Assembly: GCA_905250075.1 (NCBI GenBank) | Contig: CAJNOP010000871.1 | Span: 1-64,000 of the forward strand | Length of the DNA stretch: 64,000 nucleotides | Source of the DNA: Rotaria sp. Silwood1 | Taxonomy: Eukaryota; Rotifera; Eurotatoria; Philodinida; Philodinidae | Direction: 5' to 3' | Shown here: positions 10,501 to 24,338 of the stretch, in pieces | Layout of the letters: each line of letters opens with the position of its first letter | Position numbering within the stretch: the stretch's first letter is position 1 | Position numbers and translations under genes: made by a program | Notes under the pieces: model-generated | Seen by the model: the letters and a program-made list of their open reading frames with translations, nothing else | Database searches by the model: none | Told to the model about the DNA's origin: nothing

Positions 10501-13500
10501 AACGAAAATGATTAGGGGTCGTTATGAGTCATTACACAGTTACTATAGTAGAACTAATTATATTACTCGCAATAAAATGAGTTTTATTTACTCGTTGAAA
10601 TGGACTGATTAGAGTGTGCTAGTTTATTTATCCAAGATCACACAAAACATAAATCATCTTGAAAAGTTTTAAAAATTACAAGGACATTTTAAATATTGTT
10701 TTTAGTATACTAAATTTTATTAATTTTAATGCGATTTAAAAGATCATTCTCTAAGTATTTTTACACATAATCCAAACTATGATCCGTTCAGAATAAGAGT
10801 ACCTGGTATTTCTGACCTGAATTTCATATCAATTTGAATATAAATATTTGAGAATTCTAAAACTTGTTTCTGAAGTACTGCCATAAGCTCTTGATTTGTT
10901 TGTTTGCACAAACCGTACAAAATGCTAATCGAAACTTGGCAGGTTTTATTCATTTAGGATCTACCAGAACAACTCTTGGTTAAACACTTGATAAAGTTTT
11001 GGAAGAATCTTGTCTGCTGTGAAAAGAAGTTGAACAACAAACCCTGTCAATAATCTCGTTCAACCATGACAGACACTGCAAACAGGAATTATACATGTTT
11101 GTTTGAAAGTGCATAGTAAATTCTTATTTTGGCAGTTTTTTTCTTTCTTCTCAATTGAGAATTCAGTATCATACAAAGTCAGTCAAAGTATACGTATATG
11201 ATTGTCATTGTTACCAACGTGTACCTTTTTTCAATGAAGAATCAATCAATTATAGCATAGGATTTAGAAGTATTTTTTTTGCATCCATGTTCTCACACCA
11301 TTCTCAAGAAAAATTCAAATGAAATTATTATCATTAGTTTGTTTGAAAAACAAGACATAATATCTATGATTTTATTATCGAGTTGTTGTAATTTATGTCT
11401 GGTTGCATGATTAGTTAAATTTTTAAATACACTGGGACATATCGCTTTGAGAACTCATTGCAAATCTTTCCTCAAACAGAGAATCTATTTTTCTTCTTTC
11501 CCAATATTTAAGTAAAAGCGATACATTATAGCTTGAAACAACATCTAATCAATGAAAAGCCGATAAAACCCTAGCTAGCATTGTGAGCCCTCAAATAATG
11601 CTCAACAACTTTTACCAACCATAAAGTAAATCAAATCAATTATATTCATGTATAGTCACAGTGATTTAGTTCTCGTTTAATACACGAAAGTGACGAGTAC
11701 ATTTGAAATTTTAATTACCAATCTTTGATAAAATGAAAACTTCGAAAAATAGTAGTTTTCATAATGTTGACAACACAGTTCTCACTTCAAAATCATCATT
11801 TTGTGGGACAAATTGCGAAGAAAAGTCAATCATACACACAGACAGGTGCAACATGTACCGTATTCTGGAATGGTTAATACTTAGTGCATTTATCAAGATC
11901 ATCGTCAACAATATCTGATGTATGTAAAAATTTCGTATGTGATCCTAAACGTACTTTTAATTAAATCAAATAAAAAAAAACAAGTATGAACGATATTTAT
12001 ATGTTTGATTATTAATTAATTTGTACTGATTTTCACCAAATAAATGATCAATAACTAAATTATTATTTGTATTTACGTAGTGAAACAATCATTTCAACCG
12101 AAATTTATTACCATTTTTTTGATATTTCTTTCAAATACTAGAAAAAAAGACGAACACATAAATATTTATGTATGGATAGTTGACATTTGGAGTTTTGAAT
12201 TCTTATTAGATAAGAAAACGTTGTTTTATTAATTGAAAGTTCATCAAGATTATTCATTTATTGGTCACAATGGTGACCTCTTTCCCAAAGTCCGTTCTTG
12301 CTTGGTACAGATACCAACGAGAAGGAACAGTGAAGATTTCGAGTTTTAAATCTCCGAGAATCTTGAAGTTTACTGTTTTCCCGTCAGATAATACCTGTAA
12401 TGAAATTTTCAGGGATGACTCGATCGGATGGTGTCAGAGGTATGACAACCCCAATCAAAGCAACTTTTTATTTTTCCACAGCGGATCCGAAAATTCTTGG
12501 TGCGTTTCATTAGAAAAAATCTTTACATTTCCTCAATATTGACTGCCTCCGGCCAGGCCTGCATATCTGTTTGTAATTCTTGTCTAAAAAATAATTTGGA
12601 AGTTTTTAGACAAGATACGTTTTCACTTTTGATCCGTTAGAAGCATTTTCGATATGTCAAATAGCACTGCTGTATTCATTTTTGTTCAAGAGTAATGAGG
12701 GAATTTTTGAAAGATCTGAAAAACTACTTTCAATGATAGGTCGACTGGTTTTTTGTTAATTCTGGAAGCCTTTTTTCGAACATGCTAAAAACAGTTGAAG
12801 TCGGTCGTTTTGTAAAGCGGATACAATGCATTTTTTACTGCAGTTTCTAATCTACAAACTAATATATAATTGAAAATCCTAACTTTGATTTCGAATCGCA
12901 CTAGTGAAAATACTAAACATTTCCGTCCAAATAAAGTTTTTGAAGTTTTCAAAAATGATTTGACTATTCTTGAACAAAAACTGATAAAAATTTCTAGAAT
13001 CATATTCGAAAAGCATACAAAACTCATGTCCTAATTCATAACTTTTGACTCATCAGAAATGCTTTCTAGTAGGTCAAATATGAGATCAAAAAATTGTTGA
13101 TCTTTATTCTCAACATTCGAACTTGTGAACTAAAATTTGCCTAAATGATAACACATGCTATGTCTTTTTTAAACAGAAATGTGAAAATACCATTCACATG
13201 ATCCTATTACTCATTTCAACAAAAATATTATTTCAAAATCAAACTCCAACAGTAATCCAACAAATCATTTCGGTAGATTTCTTTTTATTGAAGTCTTTTG
13301 TTTTTCTTTTGCTTGTTTTTCAACATAAAGTCCATCACACATTTCTTTGGACGAAAAGCACAACAACAATCATAAAGGAATAAGTTCCGCCAATAATAAT
13401 CACAATATACAAATGAATAAAAATGCACATGTACACATACACAATTCTTTTTTTTTTTGTTTTCCGACAAAGAAAAAAAAAAGCTAACATGATCTATTTA

Positions 13501-13822
13501 GAATATATATATATGTAAATGTCCTTTTCGTTTTTGTTCTTCTATAAAGTATTCATCAGTCTGAACAATGTTCTTCACTGTTATGTACTATGTGCGAAGG
13601 TTCTCCAAGCGAGACAAAAAAAAAAGTAATAAAAAGATAAGAGACAAACAAACACGCATAAAGACTTAAATAGTAAAACTAGTAGAAACAAGTGCAAGAG
13701 AAAATTATAGAATCAGCAAAAGTTAGCAAGAAAAATCAGTTTTTGTTTATTTTTTTTTCTTCATTCTCATTTTATGTTTCTTAGTTTTTTTTTTTTTTTT
13801 TTTTTTTTTTTGGTATCAAAAT
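10501..13822. other. Long intergenic stretch, no supported gene
   Basis: AT-rich DNA of about 3.3 kb. Frames at 11733-11918 and 12261-12542 are open but show no recognisable domain. A long T run lies at about 13787-13811, just downstream of the NHERF-like stop codon, where that gene's 3' UTR would be. Confidence 0.45.
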
Positions 13823-15939
13823 TTACAAACGATCAATTAGATCATGTTTTTGTTTCATTGACAGGTGTTGATCTTGACGTGGATCACGTTTACGAGCATG
13901 TTGAGCTTTTAATTGTTCTCGATATTCGGCTGCTGACATTTCTATAAAATCATAAAAAAACAATTTCAAATTAAAATCAAAAATCAAAAATTATTAATAC
14001 TTACTAAGTTCAAGCGTTCCACCTGATCCATTAGCTGATGATGATTGAGGTGGACTAGTTTGAGAAACGTCACTATCCATTGGTTTTACATGAGAATTAT
14101 GTGTAGGAGATTTTGGTGATGAATTATCAGCAGAAATAAATTCTTTATATTTATTATCTTTGTCTATAGAAAGTGGTGATGATTGTAGATAATTTTCATG
14201 TTCATTATCTTGATCCGATGTTCTTGATATTGTTGGTGAACTGCCAGTCTAAATAATATAATATATAAATGATTTATTAATATGTAGTTATAATATTCAA
14301 TATAGTTTTTCATTATAGACGAGGTAAAATATTTGAAATTTGATATGATGGTAATAAAAAAAAAAAAAAAATTGACATTTTTATTTTTCTTTGTCATCGA
14401 AGGAGAACGTTACGGATGTGTTCGATTAAATTACTATGATTTCTCTCGAGATTTAGAATCGAAATTCATTTATTCTATGATATTATTTTTGTATTCTCAA
14501 TAGTACTGATAAGCATATTGAATTTGATAGATAATCAATAAATAGTCTTATTATTTCAAATCTCAGATGGAAATACTTGGCTACTAGCTGCCGGATTGAT
14601 ATAATTTACTAATCTAACTTATACAAAAAAAAAGTAATGTCTGTTATTTTTTTTTTCATCAGTATCAAACGCAAATATTCAAATCCTCTATAAACTGATG
14701 AATCATCAAATTCTTCTAAAAGATTAAATTTCGCATCGAAGATTAATATGATAGATCAATGAAAGATAAAAAAAAGAAAAATTGCAAATAGTACAACAAT
14801 TGTGAATGTCAATCAGAAGTTACTAGTGGAACCTTCAAATCAAAAGAACAGAAAATGATTCATAGTAGAAATTCATTTTTTTTGTCTTTTGAACAATAAT
14901 ATAAAATAACAAAAAAAAAAGAAAATTTATATTGACCATCAATCTTAAGATGTTAGAAGTCAATATCATTTCTAATGCTTCAGCATAATGTTTAAATTTT
15001 AACAACAAAAAACTTTATCAAATTGAATTGATAAAAACAATCACCTCAATTGTATTTTTATGTCTTCAAACGATAATATATATATGGCTTCCTAATATAA
15101 ACATATTCTTTTTGAATGAATGCAAAAAGAAAAAAAAAACAAAGAAACAATTGAAAATTATAAGTCTATCATAAAGAAAGCAAATAATAGATAATGTCAA
15201 AAAAAACAAAAAGAAAAACTTTGACTTTCTATTCAAATAGTTACTATTGACTTAATGATTTGAAAAAGAAAACAACTTAAATATATATATATACTTACTT
15301 TAGTTGTATGTGTAACTGTTGGACCGGTAAAATCGGTAACATGTTTATATTCTCGAGTAGATTCATTTTGTATTGTTCTTGATGATATTTCTCGATTAAT
15401 AGGTGAATCGGTCTTACCAATACTTTTAGTTGATGAATGAGGTGATTGATTTCCATTTTCTGATATAGATATATACATATATAAAAGTAAATGAATATAA
15501 ATATTTATTTTCTTGTTTTTTTTTAAGTCAAACCTTCTCCATCTCGTATTTCAGTTTCAAATTTTTCAACATTTACATCTGAACTTCGAACAACAATAGA
15601 TTTATTTCTATAATAAGCATCAGCATCAGGATCAAGTACAAGTAGAATAACTTCTTCAGGATATTTTGTACCATTTCTTGTAACACCTTCTTTTATTCTT
15701 GATACAACTTGTTTATGATTTTCATTACCAATAGGAACAAAATTAACTTCAATTATACGATCATGTTCACGTAAACCAGCAGATTCTGCTGGTGAATCAG
15801 GATCAACTTTACCAATATATTGACCTGGTCGAGATTTTTCACAATGTAAATTAAAACCATAACCAACAAAATTTGACCATCGTCGAAGATGACATAAACG
15901 TGGTTGTGGTTCATTTGTAAGATTACCATTAGTTGTCAT
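13823..15939 (-). CDS. NHERF-like single-PDZ scaffold protein
   Basis: Four exons on the minus strand: 15939-15534, 15459-15299, 14248-14005 and 13941-13823. All introns are GT-AG, phases are consistent, and the product is 309 residues. A class I PDZ domain spans about residues 13-105. The carboxylate-binding loop GYGF is at 26-29, followed by IGKVDPDSPAESAGL and DRIIEVN, the NHERF/EBP50 signature. A low-complexity Ser/Thr-rich linker follows. The last residues (MKQKHDLIDRL) resemble the ERM-binding tail of NHERF1 (WSKKNELFSNL type). NHERF proteins tether ion transporters and receptors to ezrin/moesin under the apical membrane. Vertebrate NHERF1/2 have two PDZ domains, whereas this protein has one. 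The start is the Met just before the PDZ; an upstream in-frame hydrophobic extension (to 16029) is probably 5' UTR. Confidence 0.9.
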
Positions 15940-17433
15940 TGTTAAAGAAAAACAAAAAAAAAGAAAAAGGAAGACAACACTTCTTATTTTATCAAATCTA
16001 AAAAACAAGTCAAAAAAAACAAAACACAAGACATGGAAATTGGATAGGGTAATGATTCAAACGGATTAGATACAGACAGTTGTTTTGGTCAAAAAAAAAA
16101 AAGAAATCAGTAAATGAACATAAATAAAAACGAGTGTACTTGACGATTCAAAGATCGATCCAGATACAAATATGTGCATGCACGGATGCGGAGGCTTTGA
16201 TCAAAGCAAATAAAGAATAAGAACGATTGCTCTCCTTCACCATACACAACGTTGATTATCAATGACGGCAAAAGATCTGCTCTCGTTCTTCTTTTCTTTC
16301 TTCTTTTTTTTTTCTCTCAATACTATTTGATTACTTGTTCTCTTGTTTTCTCTCCTTTTTTTTTGTCTTATTATTATTATGAAGACAAAAAAAAAGCCTT
16401 TATCATATCATATACATTCGAATTATTTTTTCTTTTCTCATAAATAAACAATTCATTTTTATAAAAAAAATATTAGAATTGAATAAAACTACCTGAAGTG
16501 AAAACTACTTCACTTTTGTATTATGAGGCAAACTACTGACGATCGCAATGAGTATATGTCTCTCGTGAACGATTACAATGCAAATATGTTCAATCGTCTA
16601 TGTTGATGTTGGCACCTCCTTCTTCTCTTTCTTCTCCTCCTACTTCATGTAGACGCAAGCGAAAGCCCGTCCGGACAACATTACAAAAAAAAAAGAAAAG
16701 AACAGCACAACAATACCAAGCGTCTATATCGTTCATATATTCTTATGTATAGATAGATGAACGAAGCGAGAAACAAACGAACAAGATGATGAAGAACGGC
16801 TGTTCTCACTTTAAAGACATATACACACCAAGAAAATTTCGTAGGTTATCGACGCGTCGTCGTCTCGTTTTTTTTTTTTTCATTAATATCGAACTTGACC
16901 ATCATTGAGAAAGATATTGAAGGATAAAAATAAAATAGAATAGAATAGACTAATAAAAAGGCAGACTTGTTCTTAATAATGGCATTCAACATGTATATTG
17001 TTTTTAAAAATAAAAAAAAATGAGAAGTACATCATTCATTTCTTCTCGACAAGTTATATATATCTACTGAATAAAGAAGAAGAATGAATGAATGATGATA
17101 AAAATAACAAAATTATAAAGTACGAGTACATACTTTTTTAACAACGACCTCTCGTAAAATATAAGAACAAAGAACGAATAAATGTAAAAAAAAAAAAAAC
17201 AAAACCTAAAGGATTATCAATCCTTTTTGTTTTTTTTTCTTGATAACGATACTAAAAAAACACAAAAACTATGTGTATCATCATTGTATTAATTGTTCTT
17301 ATATATATTTGTTCCTTAAAACAATAACAAATAACAAAATAATATATAATAAAAAACAAAAACCATAACATAACAATAATGAGCAAAAAAAACAAAACAG
17401 AAAATAATATGTCTTTAAAATATATATATTTTT
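15940..17433. other. Intergenic between NHERF-like and TMED genes
   Basis: No gene is supported. There are many A/T homopolymer runs and short microsatellites. The promoter of the NHERF-like gene should lie at the left end, but no motif can be singled out. Confidence 0.5.
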
Positions 17434-18781
17434 TTATTTTTTAGTATTTTTTCCACGTAAAAATTTACCATAAACAGAATTTACTTCAAATAAACTACGA
17501 ATAGTTATAACTTGTATTATTGTTACAATAATCATAAGAGTTAAATTAATAGTAGACCAAAAATTAATACGATCATAATTATTTTCAACTAAAATACGAT
17601 CTTGTACTTCAAAATTTTTAAATATATTTTGATATCGTTGAGCTGATTCCATACTATCCCATATACGTTGAAATACATCCTAAAAGAAAAATATTTCAAT
17701 AGAATATCGTTTTAAGATTTTTATATTATAATCTATGCAAAATTTCACCTTCATCATGTTACAATAAAATTTATTTGATAATGTCAAGAAGAAGAAGAAA
17801 AAAAAACCGGCTTAACATCCTATACATGACAATCAATCTATGATCATTGATATAACACATGAAAATGTTATATTATTTCATCAAAAAATTGATTACTATG
17901 TGTTAAGTTCGATGACAAAGAAAAAAGTATTACTTGTTATAAAATTCTATAGAGAAGTAATAGGTTTGAAGATTAGATTCTACATAGGATTTTGCAAATA
18001 TTATTATTTGACATTATGAATGATCATAATAATCAATAAAAAATATACTGATGAAAGTTTATTTATTACTCGAAATGTTTATCAATGAAATACTTCTAAC
18101 ATAACTCAAGTACTTTTAATATCTTATCTACTATTATAAAAGTATCGAGCTTATATCAGTATTATACTGCTATTTAATTAAATAACATAATACAAAAAAA
18201 AAAAAAACAAGAACATACTTCCGAGTTTATATAGATTTTATAAAAAACAAATTACTATTAAATTTTAGATTAGATTTATTAATCATAATTTTCAATTATT
18301 TTTTTTTCTTTCTTACTTTAATTTCTTGAATTTTATGTTGTAAATCTCCAAGTTCATCTTTATCTATTGATTTCATCCATGATTCTGTTACATCATCAAT
18401 TTCAGGTATACCTTGTTCATTAAATGATCTTAAACTAAAATAAACTTGTTTTTGACTAAAACGTGAAAATGAATTATCAAAACAAAAACGATATTCTCCA
18501 ATTTCTTCTAATTTTAATCGTTGATGACCATCATGTTTTCTAGATTCAGATTGTAACATACGATTTGTTGGAGAATAAAACCAATAATTTATATCCATAT
18601 CACCACCGGCTAATACTTCATATTCAATTTCAATTGTTTTATCTTGTTCAAAAATTTGATGAAAACATTCTCGTTGATTAGCTGGAATAATTATAGTTAA
18701 TTCAATATCAAGTCCATATAAAGAAAAAACCAAAGTAATAAGAAAAAATAAAAATTGATTCAAATTTAATTTATAAAACAT
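17434..18781 (-). CDS. p24/TMED family cargo receptor (TMED1/5-like)
   Basis: Two exons on the minus strand, 18781-18317 and 17679-17434, are joined at phase 0 across a 637-nt intron and give 236 residues. There is a signal peptide at about 1-23. A GOLD domain covers about 25-125, including ANQRECFHQ, EYEVLAGG and GEYRFCFDN with its paired Cys. A coiled-coil segment follows, then a transmembrane helix near 195-217 and a short basic tail ending KNTKK. Length and order match the p24 gamma group (TMED1/5, about 230 residues). p24 proteins cycle between ER and Golgi in COPII and COPI vesicles and help sort GPI-anchored and other secretory cargo. The di-lysine end fits COPI retrieval. Confidence 0.95.
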
Positions 18782-21700
18782 CTAAAAATTAAAAAATTAG
18801 AAAAGTTTGTTGTTTTTTTCTTTATAAGACTAAGAACTTGAACTACTACTTTTTTATTATTAAAATTATTTTAAGATTTAAGTATTGATTTTATAAGTTA
18901 GTAGTCGATAATAAATATTATGTAACAGGAAGGAAGACAAAGTGAAAGTTGTTATCATACGTGTTAATTAAATATGTCAACACTATGTAATACAACTTGT
19001 TCAAATGAAGAGAATAGTTGTATTATTACCTGATCTCAACATATAATCAAATCAAAAAAATTAATGATATTATTCTTCATAGGACAAAACGAATTGATTC
19101 ATTTTGTAATTTTTTTCATTTAACAAATAAGCGTTGAGAGAACAAATCCAAATAACTTTATCTGTAATTGATAATCGTTTTATTTGTATTTTATGTTTAA
19201 TAATAATGATAATATATTAAAATAAAGACAATTGAAGTAGCAATGGCAGATTTCTCTTTCAAAAGAAGAAAGCAGAACTTCCATATTTAACCGATTATGA
19301 AGAGATGTGGACGTGTCAGTTCTTAAAAAATAGATAGCGTTAGTTGTAATATTTACAAGCCAGTCATTTTCTTTTTGAAATGCCATTTTATTATTATTCT
19401 TGAATAACTATTATATTGTCAATACACAATATCATCGTTTAGAATTGATTCATTAAGAGTTAAATTTATTAATAACTTTTTCATTGATATGTCAAATTAA
19501 TTTTAATCTGATGTTTCTTATACTTTTTAACTTATTATAATCATTAGCATTATATATAAAGCTAAAAATAACTAAAACATCAAATATTCTAAGAATAAAA
19601 TAGAATGACACCATTGAACAGCACGTTCGATGATTAATGAAAGAAAAAAAGCATAGATCACATTACGATCTATAAATAATCCTGTATTTATCTTTAAAAG
19701 CTTTCAGATAAAACAAAATCATATCATTTGTAAAAACAATACAGTAATACCAACTAGACAGTAGTCTATGTCTACTGCATGATCACGTCGTTTTGTTTTT
19801 TTTTTACTGTATATCAATAAAAGATATTCTTAAAAAGTTATTTACATCATTAATGATACTTATTATGGTAATACAAAAAAACTAAAATAAAAAACGTAAT
19901 AAAAATTGTTTGAATGATCTGTAAATAGCAAAAGGTTTATATCAAGAAAAAAGAACTTGATGAACTTTGTCGAAAATAAGATCAGATCTTAGTAAATGCT
20001 CGTCGTAAACATGATAATCTATTAAATCATCAATAACATCAACAAGATTTACATATGGCACAAACAAAACATTTACATTTCAAAATAAATATATATATCT
20101 TAACTATCAATCAAATAAAAGTTGTACTAAAAACATTAATTGTATTTCGATAACATAATTCAAAATGAAAAAATTTCTTTATGAATCAAATTTAGTTTGA
20201 GGTTAATATGATTGAAAGTCAATTTTAGTAATGTTGCACTCAGTTATGAAACAGCTGATTAAGGGAGAACTTATCACATATGTCGAATTGACTGAATTTT
20301 CAGTCTGAAAAATCGAATTGGTTGAAAGTTCAACATTAAAAAGCACGAGAATCGAACACTTACCCAACGTTTTTTATGACGTCTCACCTTTCATTCTGAC
20401 AAAAACAGACGAAAATTTATTTTACTTCATATAACCCTTCCTACAATCCAGAAAAAATTATTTTTTCAAAGAAATCTTTTCTCCTGAACCAAAAAAATTC
20501 AATTCAAAACTTAGAGAAACTAACTTCAGATTCGGATTCTCCGGCCCCGATTTACTTTCATCAACCTTTATAAGAAAATTCATCTTGGTTTGGTTTTTTG
20601 ACCTTGACACAAAGCCACAAATAAACTATTTTTTTTCATATAACCCTCCCTACAGTCGAGGGAATATGAAATAATACAATGAAATTAATTCTAAATATAT
20701 ATATCTCGAGTAAATATATACAAAACTGTAATTTTATTATTGATTGAAAAAAAATGACGAACATTTATTTATTAAAGTTCGTTGTATATTGAAATAAAAT
20801 TAGATATTATTAAAAAGATTTTATCATTAAATAGTTCAACATGTGTTAATTTAACAAACTTCTTATATATAATAGAAATCATTTTCTAATTATTGCTGGA
20901 AAAATAACTAATATGAAATAATCATTCAATAGTAATGCGTTATATTGTTTTTAGTAGTATGAATGATATATTTAACAGTCGGAATTACCGAGTTACTGAG
21001 AATCAATTTTATCGTTTCATTATTATAGATACGATTTATTCGTATTCTTTTATGCATATAAGAAACGACAATATATTCAGTATAGAATTCTAATGATAGG
21101 AAAAAAATGATTATTCTTTTAGAATTCACAAATATTTCACAGAACTTAGGATGTGATGATTTAAAACTAATAAATGTAAGGATCTTTACAAGCTACTTTG
21201 TCTGTATACTTTAATTAAAGTGTCACTTTTTATATTTAAGACATAAATATTAAAAAATTAATTTACTTCATTCAATTTTTTTTTATTTACAGAATTCCAT
21301 TTTATCTATTTCACAACACAAAAAAAACACTCATATAGGAGCCTTTTTTTTCAACAAGAAAACGACATGAAAATTATTATTTAATAGAGATGCACCAAGA
21401 TAGTCTCTATTGAATATGAAAAACAAATAACAAGTTACATACGACTCATACCTATATATAGTAATGCAATTGTATTTAATTATCAAAGTTCACAATTATT
21501 AATTCGATACGACAAAATCGTAAAAATGAAGTTTATGCAATTAGCTCTCTACGCTATTGTTGTTTTATTTTGAAGCTATATCACAGGTGTATTGAGCTTA
21601 AGTTCTTTGTAATAATCGATATTAGTCAAACGATTTTCATCGCTTCAACACTAAGTAACTGATCGTACTAAACTTAAGCGTCACACTCTATTATTCAATC

Positions 21701-21922
21701 AAATAGAAAGACAAAATGTGAGATATATATATTCGTTACATGATTAAAGAAATGATCATCTCATATCTACTTTTCCGTTCATGAGAAAAGATCATAATTT
21801 CTTTTGATCTTCTACAAGTATCAATCAAAGCTAAAGTGAAATCAACATAAAGATTAACTCCATAGGATATAAATGGTTCGCAAAAGAAAAAAAACTATCA
21901 AACATAACTAATAGAAAAAATA
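18782..21922. other. Intergenic, no supported gene
   Basis: About 3.1 kb. Two related segments, ATATAACCCTTCCTACAATC near 20430 and ATATAACCCTCCCTACAGTC near 20637, suggest fragments of a repeat. A short Met-started hydrophobic stretch at 21526 ends after 15 codons at TGA and is not called a gene. Confidence 0.45.
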
Positions 21923-23215
21923 ATGAATATTGAATTAGTTTCAGAACGACAATATAAAGCGGTGAATAATATTGCTGATTCTTATCATCGTCATCGAAAA
22001 ATATGGCAAAATATAAAAAGTTAGAAGAAAATCATTTATTTACAAAATATAAAAAATAAAATATTTTTATTTTTCTAGATTTATTAAAAAGTTGTTTTCA
22101 TACTCAATCTAATCATCGTTTATTAAATCATGATGGTACACTTATTGATATAAATCATTTACAACAAAATATTAATGATGAAAAACAATCATCTAGAAAA
22201 CGTCATATAACATGGCCATATCTATTAAATATTTATTCACCATCAATGACTAATTCAGATAAAAAAAACTATCAAAATCAATCTAAAATTCGTTATAACA
22301 AGTAATATATAAATATACATAAATTAAATATATATTTTATTTTATTATATAAAATAAAGATTAAAACAAAAATGGCAAGAACGTGTTTCTCAACGTGATC
22401 CATTTTATATAACATTAGCTGATAAAATATTAAAAGATGTTTGTCGTACTGATCGACATATTAAATTTTTTAAAAGTAAATTTAATTAATTTTTATTTTC
22501 TTATATATTTATTTTATAGCTTAAATTATTTTAGAAAAGAAACAAATATTATTTAATATAATGATGACTTATAGTGTTTATTATCCAAATCCAGGTTATA
22601 GTCAAGGTAAATATATTTGATAGTTTAAATTTATTAATATAATATGATTTTACAAAAAAAAAAATAGGTATGACTGATATGTTAACTCCAATTGTTTATG
22701 TATTTAAAGATGAATCTATAAGTTATTTTGCATTTTGTTCATTAATGAATCGTTATATGAATTCACTTTTTGATCGTGATCAAATTGAAATAAATTATCG
22801 TATTCGTTTATTTAATTTAATATTACATTTAATTGATGAACAACTTTGGGCTAAAATAAATTCTAATGAAGAAAATTCTTTATATGTTTATCGTTGGTTA
22901 TTACTTGATTGTAAAAGAGAATTTTATCAATTTAATCATGTTCTTCGTGTACTTGAACTTGTTTGGATTAATTCAATATTGAATATAAGTATTTCATCAT
23001 CAATAATAAATAATCGATCATTATTTACAATTTTTGTTTGTATATCAATTTTACAAGAAGATCGTCAATTAATATTCTCTTATACAAATGAAGAAGATTT
23101 ACATAAATATTTTTTTTCTTCATCATCATCATCATCAAGATCTCATCGTTCAACTAAACGAATTTTACAACGATCACAAATAAATTATTCAAATTATATA
23201 TTATCACAAAAATAA
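21923..23215 (+). CDS. TBC-domain Rab GTPase-activating protein (TBC1D25-like)
   Basis: Five exons (21923-22019, 22079-22301, 22360-22475, 22535-22606, 22668-23215) join cleanly to 351 residues. The TBC domain begins near residue 74 (ITWPYLLNIY). It carries the arginine finger in ILKDVCRTDR (Arg about 136) and the glutamine finger in GYSQGM (Gln about 169). Further motifs are the ESISYFAFCSLMNRYM helix and YRWLLLDCKREF, which is closest to TBC1D25/TBC1D16-type proteins. Both catalytic fingers are kept, so it should accelerate GTP hydrolysis on a Rab. It is about half the length of vertebrate TBC1D25 and has no N-terminal ubiquitin-like region. The C-terminus is a Ser-rich basic tail. A possible polyadenylation signal lies near 23275. 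The start is the first Met in frame with the spliced domain; an extra upstream exon cannot be excluded. Confidence 0.9.
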
Positions 23216-24338
23216 AACTTTAGTTTTTTTTGTTTTGTTTTGCTTTTCTATGTACATATCTTATTAGTGAATATAAATAAAAACCATGCTTCATTGTTTT
23301 GTTACAAATTATTAGTTGAATAATCATATTTGCTAATTGATTCAAATACGAACTAATACTTACATATATCGGAGTGCATAAGTTTCAAGAATATGATACT
23401 AATATATATGCGATAAATACTTTCAGCATTCTACTTCAAGAAGTATAGAAAAATCTTATTGATAATTTATTGCAAGGTAGAAAAAACATACTTGTACTTC
23501 TTAATATTTCTTCAAACCAGAGTTTTATAAAGCATGAAGACCAAGAGAGAGTTGATACCTCTCAGAAAATCGAATTCGCCCTTCCGAAACTCATATGCAT
23601 TGTATGATATATTATTGTTTGCTCTGTTGAAAGTAGATATTTCATTCTTTTAAAATATGAATCATTCTACTAGAAGAGAAAAACACTGCTCCACATTTCT
23701 CTATACATCATCGTACTTCTTTCATATATCTACGTTCTCCTGTAATTGTTTTTTTGTATAATTACTATAATGATTTTACAGAAAATACTTCATTTTTCTA
23801 CACAAATGTTGATATTTTTCGCTTGATTTATTTTCACAATTTATAGATGAACGATATTTCTAACGATTAATAGTACACAGAAGAAAAATTCTTACTTTTT
23901 GAAAAGATCAACAAAGTATAGTTGCCATTGCTTTGTAACGTCACCAAACTATATAGATCTGATTTTTTTTATCCTCTCATTGAACGTTGCGACAAAGTCA
24001 AATAAACACGAGTTTTTTAACTAAAAACGTGTCCTAATGGGATCTCCAAGAACTATTAATTTCTTGATTTCTTTTTTTAAACAAAAAGTTCAAAATTTTC
24101 TGTCTTGTTCATATAATCTAGCATAGAAAAACAAACGATATTACAATGCATCCGAAAAAAAAAGACTAATGCCTTTGCTTTGATATATTAATATTATAAC
24201 AAGGCATTTGAGTCTATATGAGTAAGAAACTTATTCCGACTTCAATAAAAGAATAAGAAAATTAATGCTTTGTTACATGTATATCAACGTAATCGATAAG
24301 TTTTTATTTTATATCATAATGCAAATAAACCATAACGT
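23216..24338. other. Intergenic between convergent genes
   Basis: The space between two convergently transcribed genes. No reading frame or repeat stands out. Confidence 0.5.

Noticed and set aside
12261..12542. 93-codon frame with several Trp residues (LAWYRYQREG, SIGWCQRYDN)
   Set aside because: Plausible composition, but no recognised domain, start or splice context.
15940..16029. N-terminal hydrophobic extension of the NHERF-like protein
   Set aside because: In frame, but built on A/T runs; PDZ scaffolds of this family are cytosolic and start just before the PDZ.
21526..21627. Signal-peptide-like start MKFMQLALYAIVVLF
   Set aside because: Stops at TGA after 15 codons; only a short stretch follows in frame, with no further exon.
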